The notes beneath the pieces are model-generated. The model saw only the letters and a program-made list of their open reading frames with translations. It did not search any database and was not told where the DNA came from. Made by a program: the position numbers and the translations under genes. A DNA stretch of 30,166 nt from Scytalidium lignicola (taxonomy: Eukaryota; Ascomycota; Leotiomycetes): contig NCSJ02000451.1 in assembly GCA_002812745.2 (NCBI GenBank), positions 1 through 30,166 of the forward strand, read 5' to 3'. This document shows, piece after piece, positions 21,518 through 30,166 of the stretch. Position 1 is the stretch's first letter, and each line of letters begins with the position of its first letter.

Positions 21518-21931
21518 GACTGCGGGATGAAGAGTGCCCTTGTGGTGCCGTCATGGATCTTCGGAATGTGATATAGTCTAACCTGGTAACAACAATATAT
21601 TGTACAGAACCTGATAGCTAGGATATGTGTATTATAGGACCTCTATTTCTCCGAAGCATCGGACTTCTGCGAGATTCAAGTCTATTTCGGATATTACTAG
21701 TAAAGCTTACTATTCCCGAGATCTGGAGGAAATACTAAATGCCTTGATCTTTGGGTTAGTTCAATTCGGGATTTGGTAGTCCGAAATTCCGAATGGTCCC
21801 TTTCTAGATAAGCTACTACGGTCGATGTAGTTTAAGGATAAAGAACGCCTGATTTATTACGATTGAGCATCGCAGCTCTATACTTGGTTTATTATACAAC
21901 ACTATTTTCTATGTGAGGCTCTTCTAATATC
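21518..21931. promoter_or_regulatory. Divergent promoter FAH-family / VOC with repeated TTCGG motif
   Basis: Motifs seen are GATCTTCGGAAT (21556-21567), TCCGAAG (21650-21656), ATCGGAC (21658-21664), TTTCGGATAT (21685-21694), TTCCCGAGATCTGG (21713-21726), ATTCGGGATTTGG (21764-21776) and TCCGAAATTCCGAAT (21780-21794). The 10-mer GATCTTCGGA is identical to one in the other divergent promoter (17293-17302), and TTTCGGATAT, TTCCCGAG and TTCGGGAT also recur there in close variants. This is consistent with one pathway-specific regulator; I infer this. Confidence 0.6.
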
Positions 21932-22510
21932 ATGGCGATAGATTGCAACAACATTGAAAAGACGGTGAAGCCACCGAATAAGTTTGCGCACGTCGTCTTT
22001 CAGACGACTAAGCTTAAGCCGATGGTGGATTTCTACAAGAGGTTTTTTAATTGCCATGCAAGCTACGAGAATGATTTTGCCAGCTTCCTTACCTATGATG
22101 ACGAGCATCACCGCATCGCTATAGTCCAGATCCCTACCTTGGTTCCGAATGATCCACAAAGTGTTGGCCTACAGCATATGGCTTTTGCTTACAACTCATT
22201 GGAAGATTTGGCCATCTCCTACCTGCAACGAAAGGCCAATGGGTTTGAACCTGTCTGGTGCATTAACCATGGCCCCACAACCAGCATATACTACGCCGAC
22301 CCCGATGGTAACTGCATCGAAATTCAAGTCGACAATTTCGACACCCCTGAAGAGGCTAGTAAATTTATGAGCTCGAAGTACTTTGCTAAGAACCCTATTG
22401 GGACCAACTTTGATCCAGACGAACTAATTCGACAGTTGAACTCAGGAGAAGATGATGCATCTATTAAGAAGCGTGTGGAAATTGGACCTCGCAAACTTCA
22501 GACGGTGTAA
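21932..22510 (+). CDS. Single-domain extradiol-type VOC protein
   Basis: A single exon encodes 192 aa, starting at the ATG after TATC. The glyoxalase/bleomycin/dioxygenase (VOC) fold has the two-His-one-Glu metal triad of type I extradiol dioxygenases: His20 (KFAHVVFQT), His82 (GLQHMAFAY) and Glu130 (DPDGNCIEI). The spacing is close to that of the catalytic domain of BphC-like enzymes. Tyr120, ten residues before the Glu, matches the catalytic Tyr, and His113 is a candidate acid/base. Only one module is present plus a C-terminal tail (~60 aa), where classical enzymes have two. It probably cleaves a catechol-type ring next to the diol, using Fe(II) and O2. A non-dioxygenase VOC role (lyase or isomerase) cannot be excluded. 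It is paired divergently with the FAH-family gene. Confidence 0.85.
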   Translation: MAIDCNNIEKTVKPPNKFAHVVFQTTKLKPMVDFYKRFFNCHASYENDFASFLTYDDEHHRIAIVQIPTLVPNDPQSVGLQHMAFAYNSLEDLAISYLQRKANGFEPVWCINHGPTTSIYYADPDGNCIEIQVDNFDTPEEASKFMSSKYFAKNPIGTNFDPDELIRQLNSGEDDASIKKRVEIGPRKLQTV

Positions 22511-23261
22511 ATAAATTTTGGTAGAATGATTCAATTTTGAAAAATCCGTAGTTATCGAACCACAAGATGTTCTGATAAGCTAAGCCCAATATCTAGGCCT
22601 TTGGAGTTGGCACCGAGGGGAGGAGCTTGAATAGTTACGCTAGTTTTAGCTCTCGTTGTAAAACAATAAAGTTATCTACTTCTGCAAAATAAACATAATA
22701 TTGTGGTAAAACCACAGGGACAGATACAGAACCGTTGGATTGCTTAAAGAGCTTTTTACCTATAATTGACTCTATATATAGTAATGGTATAGCTGCACAG
22801 AACCATAAAGGCTGATGATAATCGTCCTTAAAATTATAATCAAATATATGTAGCATCATGCATGCCATGAACATGACTGTGTTGAGTATGGGGGGCGGGC
22901 TGGTGAGGTGGCAGAACCATAACTGCTAATTGTTACAACGGCTTCCTCTTGACTAACTTAGTTCTACTTATTGTATCCCGTAAATTGAATATGCTAGTTC
23001 TTGTGAGTTCTCGCGTGGACACTCGGGGCGAACGTAGTCGCAGTTTTTGGTTTGGAGCTGGATCCTGAACCGATGAATACTGTATAGATCTACCCCGCAT
23101 TTCCCCGTCTTTGTCTGCATTAGCTTAAGAGAGGCGTCAGCATTATTATCGCCCGAAACTACCGCACATCTTCTCCCAAAGGCAGTAGTGTTCCCTCTTT
23201 TGATCTTCATGATTCGATTCTTTTATTCATAAATACACGAGATTGCTTTTCGAACTGGGTG
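22511..23261. other. Intergenic upstream of the regulator gene; nothing recognised
   Basis: There is no gene. Short minus-strand open frames (22635-22874, 22968-23210) lack any family feature. No clear copies of the TTCGGGAT motif are evident in this promoter, unlike the two divergent promoters of the cluster. Confidence 0.45.
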
Positions 23262-26154
23262 ATGCGCGGACGACTCCCTATGGCCTGCAACAACTGTCGG
23301 TTGAAGAAAGTCAAATGCATGTTTCCCCAGGAGAACAGACACAAATGGGGTGGCTGTGGGCTGACAACAATCTGTCTTTGTCTTGAAGGCGATAATATAA
23401 GACCAACCTGCTCCTACTGCAAGGTGATATCTCTAAAATAGACCCATCAGCCCCCGAGAAAGGGAACTCACACCAGGCAGGACCGTAAAGTTCAATGCTT
23501 CTATCCACCAAAGAAGAAAAGACAAACTCGATTGGAAGAATCTGCAGGTACGTTTCCCGGTATCACGAGGCTCTGTCTTTATGATAACGACGTTTGGCAA
23601 CTAAAACATAGCGTCGTTTCTCTATTAGTGTTTGAGGCTCGCTTTACACAACTTGAAAGCCTGATTCAAGGTCTCCAGAAAGACAACCACCAGATGCCAC
23701 GAGTCGACTCGCCAATATCAACAAGGTCACTACAAAGAGTCAATTTGACGCAAGCAGCACATGAGACACGTTCGCCTAGCCCGGAACTAGGCTGGTCTTC
23801 ACTCTTGTCACCTCCATTTAATGGCCCGACGATTCCCGCTTTTCCAGAAATGCCCATATCGCCTGCATCCTGTCAATGTGACCAGCAAGCAAAGATGGTG
23901 GACTCTATTCTTTGACAGCAGGATGACACCAACAATGCTCTTGAGGATCAACGTTCGATACTGGTAGCTGGCCAGGTGAGTGCTTGTAATTTAGGCTCGT
24001 ATGGTTTTGCAGAAGGCCTATGGCTAATACAACATGCTATCCGTCATGTAGAATGGACAAGAATTCATCGGTAAAGAGCTGTAGCACACTGCGCTGGCTT
24101 CGTCACTAAAAAGTCTCAATAGGATCTTCCTGCGCTATGTCGTTGTTTACCGATCAGGGATTCCAGTGGATATCGCAGTCCGTCAATAATACGAAAAGCC
24201 TTGAAATTTTGCTTGAATTGATGTCCACCGTTATGTCGCACTTAAAGCTACCGGAACCGGCCGTTCGTAGTGATATTAGTCTAGAAGCAAAGAGGCCACG
24301 AGTGCTGCTTCCACAAGAAGACACAGCGAAAAAATATGTTCAAGGTCTGTTGAATACCACAACTTCGACCACCTCTACTCTTCTGACTATTACCAAAAAA
24401 GCGTATTTTGATCAAGCTCAATGGTATTTCAATTCCCTCCCCTAAATGTTTAGTTCCGAAGACCTAGCGCAATAGCTCTTCCTCCCTGTACCCCAATCCA
24501 TTCGAGTTAGTTAAACCAACCACTTACGGATGTTACAAGTCTGTGGCCTATTTTTGAGCGAGACAGTTTTTTAAAGGATTGTGAGAGATTTTGGCAAAAG
24601 CCTACTTCTACAGATTTTCAATGGTACGCTGTCTATAATATGGTTCTCGCTATTGGCTGTCGAGTGCAGCTCCCAACGAACTCGCCGTTACTTTTCAAGC
24701 AGTCAGAAGCCGCAGCGACCGGCTATTTCGAGAATGCTCTCTCCGTGCAACAAGAGCTCATGCATCAACGGACGACCTTGCAAACAGTTCAGGTGAGAAA
24801 CCACAAGAACCTCTCTATCATGTGCTGACTAAGCAACAGGCTTTTACTCTTATGGTAATACCCGCCTCGTGCTTCCAGGATCCTTCTGAAAGTGTTCTGA
24901 ATCTGATTCCATGTTCTCGATACAGGCTGTATATGCTCAGGGAATTGGTGGACGGCGGTCCGAGTATCTGTATTCTACCATTGCGATCCGTCTAGCACAA
25001 GGTTTGGGGATGCATAGAAGACCTCTAATGGTTTGGAATCTCTCCGAGACTGAAGTAGAAGAGAGAAACCGAGTATTTTGGGTTCTCTATTCCTTTGATA
25101 AGATTTTTGCGTTCCACTCTGGTCGGCCTTCGGTGTGTTTTCCCTTAGATCCAACCACTAAAATTGCAATGCTAACCGGCACACGCAACAAGATTATTGA
25201 TGATGACGATATTAGCTGTTGCTTCCCACATCACGTATTTGAGAGAGAGCAAAATGCCTGTGACGTTGCAAAAGGCAAGTCTGATCTTTTCTTGTGCATT
25301 GCCAGATATTCTCGGCATTGCTCCAAGATAACAAAACGGCTCTACTCTGCGGCATCCCTCGTTCAAGCACCTGAACAGATTGTGATCACAGTCTCTCTTT
25401 TGTACGATGAGCTTAAACAATGGTGGACCTCAGTAGGTATTGGTTTAGATGCATTGGACATTGATCATCTTCCCAATATACCTGATATTTCTCTTGGAGT
25501 CCACTGGACTATGCGTGTAGTTTTACGTAGTTGGTATTATTCTTCTCTTTTTGCTCTTCATCGGGCATGCCGAGTATCAGGTTTCGTTATACAGGAAAAT
25601 CCAGTGCAACATATGAATTCAGAGAATGAAAAAATATTAAAATCAATAGCAGAAGATGGAGTTACCGCCGCTCGTTCAATGTGTCTTCTTATTCAGCAAT
25701 TGAAGATCGAACCTCAAATACCAGAGTGGTAAGTTTCTTTTTCACTTTTTTTTCAAGGTTTTATGTTATATATTCATACCTTTTTTTTTAATAGTGTTAT
25801 TCTAATATGTCAATATTTTCAGGTTACTGTTATATTATCCGATAATGGCCGTCTTGATTCNTTTTTATCAATGTTGTGACTAATCCTTCTGCATCAACGG
25901 CTGCCAATGACATTGCGATTATGGAAATTGTGACGGGAATATTTGGGCGTCTCGAATTCATAACTTCAGGAGAAGTTGCCTTGACCAGAATTGGAGAACT
26001 TGCCAGAATTGCACGAGCTGTTCTTGAGCAAGATGTGAGTTCACAAAGAGGTGATCCTGTTCCTTGGGGTGATGATATTGTTTCTGTGGAAATCCCCGAC
26101 TTCGATTTGCCAATGCTTATAGGCGAGGTCACTCCAAATAACCATGTAATCTGA
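23262..26154 (+). CDS. Zn2Cys6 fungal transcription factor, probable cluster regulator (one in-frame TGA)
   Basis: Eleven exons reconstructed by hand: 23262-23316, 23389-23423, 23481-23547, 23629-23975, 24052-24070, 24123-24344, 24402-24423, 24540-24792, 24840-24854, 24926-25728 and 25823-26154. The total is 722 aa if the N at 25861 is dropped. The zinc cluster is split over three exons: Cys9-x2-Cys12-x6-Cys19-x6-Cys26-x2-Cys29-x6-Cys36, followed by the basic linker PPKKKRQTRLEE and a short coiled coil (FEARFTQLESLIQGLQK). The first intron must start with GC to give this spacing. The fungal-specific middle domain follows (AYFDQAQCLWPIFERDSF, WYAVYNMVLAIGC, QAFTLMAVYAQGIGG, AIRLAQGLGMHRRP, VFWVLYSFDKIFAFHSGRPS). 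A TGA at 23914-23916 interrupts exon 4; it is a nonsense mutation or lies in a larger, poor-donor intron (23898-24051). It probably activates the adjacent catabolic genes. Confidence 0.8.
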
Positions 26155-26832
26155 ACGATCGTGATATTCTTTTGACCGTTTGATTATTCAGGCAAAATTA
26201 TTGATTTGTTGTTGATGTCGAAGGGTGATTACCTCTCCCAAAACAAGGACAGAAGACTCCGCGTTCGATGGTTGGCAGAGAAGTAAGGGGTGGAGGTAAC
26301 TAGAGATTAACATCAGCCTTGCATCTTTGATGTATACGCAGACATGGCGTAACCATTTTTCGGGTTTTCCAAGAATTTAATATTTATCAAGATGCGGAGC
26401 CAAGTAACTCCGACAAGTCTTCAAGATGAGAAGTGAGTGAGCAATTTTGGCGGTGGACTTGAGTTATATTTGCTATTAGACGCAGCTTTGCGAGATTGGG
26501 ACATGATATTGCAATTTGCTTTTACTACAGAGAACAATCTTTTCGGGATAATTACGTACAAAGAACTTTCTTCGAAGTTGATGGAAGAGGTTAGTATATT
26601 AATAAGTGAAATAATCAAAAATGCACAGAATAATGATTAAAGATTACCACAAGATCTTGTAAATCCTTTAGACATAAAATTATCTTCTAAGTTTCTAAGA
26701 GCATCTAAATACATAAATTAAAGGATGATAGAATTCAGGAGGCAACTCAACTCTTCTTATGGAGAAGAGAGCAAGGTTAATAATAATAATTAATTACTCG
26801 TAGTGGTATAGTACCTTAGGCCTTTATCGACC
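26155..26832. other. Intergenic with one small unrecognised open frame
   Basis: A 67-codon frame at 26437-26640 (+) begins with GTG, not ATG, and encodes GGGLELYLLLD, RDWDMILQFAFT and KLMEEVSILISEIIKN. It looks amphipathic and protein-like and might be the tail of a degraded gene, but I recognise no family. The remainder is AT-rich and featureless. Confidence 0.35.
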
Positions 26833-29776
26833 TCATCCAAATTCAACTTGAACTTGCTTCTCGAAGTCCAATCTTCGACTAATGATAGCAACCTCGTTCG
26901 TCCGCACAAACAAAACATCCTCATTTTGAGTAACAGCCATGTTCAACCTTTGTTGACTTTGCCAGTCAGATGGGATAGGAAAGTGTCGTATATAGTACTT
27001 CAAATCGCGTTGTCTCGCATCAACAGAACAAACCCAGTAGTTCATATTCACAAATGAGAGTCTAGAGCCAGAGCCACCGATCACATGCCTGATGCTTTTC
27101 CCAATCTCGTTAAATCCAGTAACCGGAATTCAGAATTCGACTTCATACTCGGATGGAATTCAGTTAAAAATTATTACCTCTGTTATAAATCTCTCCTCGT
27201 ATATTTGGGAGAGTTCTACTTCTGGTAACTTGTCCTGTGCGAAATTAAAGGCGTTCTTTACGCAGTAAACTTTGCCATGTGTGTGATTCTCGGGAGTCCG
27301 GAGTAAGTGGGTCGATTTGGATTCACTAGACTATTCCCATTCAAAGATTACCACTGTAGTTATAGTCCAATGTGCGATTTGCCGGACTTCCTAGGTGATT
27401 CATCCAGGAAAATAAAGATGACGGCTGCCATCTCTGAGTACTTATTAATTACCTCATCTTTGCATTCCAGACACTGTTAGACTTTTCTACTGATACGAGT
27501 AAACGGTCGTTCGATGGATCTAGGAGTATCTGAAGCACCATACCATCTGCTCTTCTGTCCATAAGCTTAGTCGCAACTTTCCAGCCGACCTCTTCTCCCG
27601 GTAGCAAGGAACAGACAATAAACCGGCACGCAGTATCGCTAGTGGCAATTATATATTTCTTTGATCCTCAGATAGTGGATGTTATGGAAACCTGGAAATT
27701 GTGCCGATACAACATTTTACGCCGTTCGCTGGACGTGTTGTCATATAGAGCGAGCCGTCAGATCTACCAACAAAGAAAAATTGGCCAGAATCCTCCAGTT
27801 CGATGCTGGTAATTTCCGCCTCTTCATTTTCGATGCCTTTGATAATGGGCTCCCACTCAGCTGGCTCTGTTGGGGCTTCGTCTCGCTTTGCCAGGCCTAG
27901 CAACACGGCCGGTTCCCAAATGTTGCACTGAGTTCCTCTAACATCCAAAAACCGCGTATTATCGGTACTGAACGATAGACCACGAATCCCACGGTCAGTT
28001 GCGTTTACTCGGTAGAGAAGTTGCAAAGTGTCGAATTCCAGGAGTTGCACCATACCGGCTGAATTCCCAGCCACTAATGTCAAGCCATCCGGGCTACAAG
28101 TTACAGTCTGTGCATTCGCCTGGGTCATTTTGAGCAACATGAGGTCTTCGTAGTCAAAAAGGCACAAACCACCGTCTTCGTAGGCTGCCACAAATGTGTG
28201 GCTATCTTTTTGGTACAGAAAACAAGTGAGGTTGGGGAAGTATTGGCACCAAGTCCATGTGCAGTGGGATTCCTCTCGCGGTTAACGAGACCGTGAGGAA
28301 CATCTTCATCCAAGTCATATAGACAAATGGGTCGGCTATACACAATTGCAATCAGGGCAGAGTACAGCTGTAAGAGGGGGCCGCCCAAGCTTCCCCTCAT
28401 GATGGAACGGCATCTTTTCGCCCCAGTTGAGTATCCGCTCACGCATATCAGACTGCACATTCCAAGATGTGAAAGTATTGTTCTTATCCGCTGCCATCAC
28501 CACTTTTCCGTCTTCGGTAATAGCAAGATTCATCACATCTCACGACACCTCGGAGGTCCAGAGCACAAACCCACTGTTGATTTCCCATATTTTAATGTCT
28601 CATCTACCGGGGGATATAAGATGAGTACAGGTGCCATTGAGCAAAAGACGTCGTACGGAAGAACCGTGTTCGAGAGTTTTCCAGGGCAAGGCTTGATCGC
28701 ATCGTTCGCAGATACGAAGCATCCGACAGGATAGGCTTCACTCCACAAGATCCGACGCCCTTTACGAAAGGCAGCATCAAAACAGGATAACCCATTTATG
28801 ACGTAGAGCAACACATCCAGTCCAGTAGTAACAGATCACTGAAAGCCTCGCTGACCGAGATCGCTGAGATTACTCTTGAGCATGGCACCAAATGAGACTT
28901 CTCGTTCAAAACCTCATCCGTCGTTCCAATGCGCCTTGAGAACTATCCCAAGGTGTACCAGAACCTGAGAGCGAACCCCGAAGTCAAGGCCGATTTGGAA
29001 GAGTGGTTGACACCAGGAGGAAACCCAGTGTATATGATCGTAGGATTGTTGATTTGGAAGGATGCGAGCTGTTGTGATGTATGATGATGGATCCGGCATT
29101 GTAGCCGACAGCGAAGACTGTGTCTCCGCAGGCAACTGAGGAAGCAAGTTTACCGTGTGAATCAATGCACGATAGGCCATCATTCCAGCCCTCATCCTTG
29201 AGGCCACTAACGATGATTCGCTTGAACTTGGATGCAGCCGTGTTGACGATGGCAGACGATTTAAAGGTTTGGACTAAATCCGGCTACGATGTGATGTAAG
29301 TCAATGGCCCAATTCTGGGTGAGATAAATAAACTCGCCTAGCGGAGATGAGCTTTGAATGTGTCTCTGGAAGTATGCGTTGATTGAATTCGCCGTCCTTA
29401 TCAGAACAGAGGTTGCCCGTCGCAGCAACAAATTCTATTCATGACAATATATTGCTCTCTAGAAAATTGTAAAGCTTAGTGCTTACCGCCACACTTGAAG
29501 AGGTCGGAATTCGCAGGGCATCTGCGAATTCAAGGCATGCGTATCTAATAAATGGAGAGCGAGTAGCAGAGGCAGATTTGTTTGCTTTCGCTTTGATCGT
29601 TGAGCTCGTGGCAACCTCATCTCGTTGGAACAAAGAAACCGTAGGCAGTTTGTAGCCAAGCGACGGTGGCCCAGCTGCGTGCTGATATGAATTTCGGAAT
29701 CAAGATCGTTATCAATCAAGAACGTCTTGGCTGTGAGATGGACAATCATAGCTCTCCTAGTGTATAAATCCCTCAC
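26833..29776 (-). pseudogene. NACHT/WD40 (fungal NLR-type) gene relic
   Basis: Read on the minus strand in pieces across frameshifts and stops. At 29776-29450 is the end of a NACHT-associated region (VHLTAKTFL, LATNCLRFLCSNEM, SPFIRYACLEFADALR, KLYNFLESNILS). At about 29260-29080 the WD40 part begins (KRIIVSGLKDEGWNDGLSCI, SSVACGDTVFAVGYNAGSII). At about 28600-28190 are IKIWEINSGFVLWTSEVS, LAITEDGKVVMAADKNNTFT and SRPICLYDLDEDV. A long open frame at 28191-27682 holds further repeats (TQCNIWEPAVLLGLAKRDE, EITSIELEDSGQFFFVGRSDGS). At about 27650-27490 are IIATSDTACRFIVCSLL and LMDRRADGM, and at 27084-26833 the C-terminus (SGSRLSFVNMNYWVCSVD, YIRHFPIPSDWQSQQRLNMA). Such proteins act in heterokaryon incompatibility and defence. 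Several stops are TGA at Trp or Arg positions. The NACHT ATPase core is missing. Confidence 0.85.
28815..29084 (+). pseudogene. Foreign + strand gene fragment inside the NLR relic
   Basis: Frame 28929-29084 (+) encodes MRLENYPKVYQNLRANPEVK, ADLEEWLTPGGNPVYMIVGL and LIWKDA, which looks like real protein. Upstream in the same frame, past a TGA, is ASLTEIAEITLEHGTK. It resembles a fungal protein family with the PEVKADLEEW...PVYMIVGL pattern whose function I do not know. The NLR-like minus-strand coding on either side (GYNAGSII ends near 29085; the next WD40 piece begins near 28800) has no counterpart here. The fragment therefore looks like an insertion or rearrangement. Confidence 0.6.
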
Positions 29777-30166
29777 ATGCCCACATCTTCAATCCTCTAC
29801 ACCCCAAGCCCTGACACAATATGATTCTCACAGCATTGAAATATTTAAGTCCCAGGAAGCAGATCCTGGCTGCCCTTCTTTTAACATAAAAAGGTATTTA
29901 AACCAGAATAAAATGGTAATAAATTCCATATTAATTGTATTACATAAAGTTATATCTGTTCCAGCCCATACGCCAACGGTCTAGCCCATACACCAATATT
30001 ACGGTTGGTGTATGGTCTAGCCCATACGCAAACCAATATTACAGTTGGTGTATGGTCTAGCCCATACGCCAACCACTTCAACTTTTTACCCCACAGTAGC
30101 GGTGTAGCTTTAAATGTAATAGATTTCTTCTACTTTACAACCTTCAATTAGGTTATTCTCCATTCA
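29777..30166. other. AT-rich end of window with tandem repeats
   Basis: No gene is supported. The NLR relic stops being recognisable near 29776-29800, so its upstream part has been lost or lies beyond an insertion. The hairpin repeats at 29962-30074 are described separately. Confidence 0.5.
29962..30074. repeat. Tandem ~36-40 bp repeats with hairpin and NANTATTAC-like nonamer
   Basis: Units start GCCCATACGC/GCCCATACAC and end TTGGTGTATGGTCTA; the first and last units are short. In the second unit CATACACCAA (29987-29996) and TTGGTGTATG (30005-30014) form a perfect 10-bp stem with an 8-nt loop TATTACGG. The nonamer CAATATTAC occurs at 29994-30002 and again at 30034-30042. The third unit forms a less perfect hairpin. 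Origin is unknown; it may be a MITE end, a rolling-circle origin relic or simple expansion. Confidence 0.7.

Noticed and set aside
24424..24539. Several stops in all useful frames, first read as further damage to the regulator
   Set aside because: A 116-bp GTATTT...ACAAG intron removes all of them and joins AYFDQAQ to CLWPIFERDSF, which matches the family without gaps.
26437..26640. 67-codon frame that looks amphipathic
   Set aside because: No ATG, no upstream exon found and no family recognised; mentioned only as part of the intergenic description.
28914..29207. 97-codon minus-strand open frame
   Set aside because: It overlaps two better explanations: WD40-like coding in another minus frame above 29085 and the plus-strand fragment below it.
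1..30166. CRISPR arrays, rRNA genes, bacterial operons
   Set aside because: None seen. Gene structure and introns are eukaryotic, and the only regular repeats are short microsatellites, transposon ends and the hairpin units at the right edge.

Overview
The window looks like nuclear DNA of a filamentous ascomycete (Pezizomycotina; a leotiomycete is my guess from remembered protein similarity only). The evidence is short GT-AG introns of about 47-116 bp with CTAAC/CTGAC-type branch sites, a multi-exon Zn2Cys6 regulator, a fungal NACHT/WD40 gene relic, and AT-rich transposon relics whose stop codons look like C-to-T / G-to-A decay (RIP-like). The assembly carries single Ns beside homopolymer runs. 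In one exon the N is demonstrably a surplus base, so homopolymer length errors must be kept in mind.

Layout. 1-1650: decayed Ty1/copia relic. 2094-2814: small fungal membrane-anchored protein gene. 4407-7177: large multi-pass membrane protein with three exons. 7461-7692: MITE-like inverted repeat. 8996-10666 (-) and 12304-13955 (+): a divergent pair made of an NCS1 nucleobase/allantoin-type permease and a dihydropyrimidinase/hydantoinase, separated by 1.6 kb rich in GATA-type motifs. 14449-15763: a complete but dead Tc1-like transposon with terminal inverted repeats. 16405-26154: a five-gene aromatic-metabolism cluster. 26833-29776 (-): a decayed NACHT/WD40 (NLR-type) gene with an unrelated + strand fragment lodged in it. 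29962-30074: tandem repeats forming a hairpin around a NANTATTAC-like nonamer.

The cluster is the most interesting part. Two divergent promoters drive two gene pairs: SnoaL-like protein (-) / FAD aromatic monooxygenase (+), and fumarylacetoacetate-hydrolase-family protein (-) / single-domain extradiol-type VOC protein (+). A Zn2Cys6 activator follows. The domains fit hydroxylation of an aromatic ring, meta-type ring opening, then hydrolysis or hydration of the product. Both divergent promoters share several copies of a TTCGG(G/A)AT-like motif, including an identical 10-mer, which I infer to be the operator of the regulator. The monooxygenase needs a 1-nt correction and the regulator has one in-frame TGA, so the cluster may be decaying in this strain, or the sequence has errors.

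Exon structures were worked out by hand from splice consensus, reading frame and family similarity. Family assignments come from memory of motifs, not from searches.
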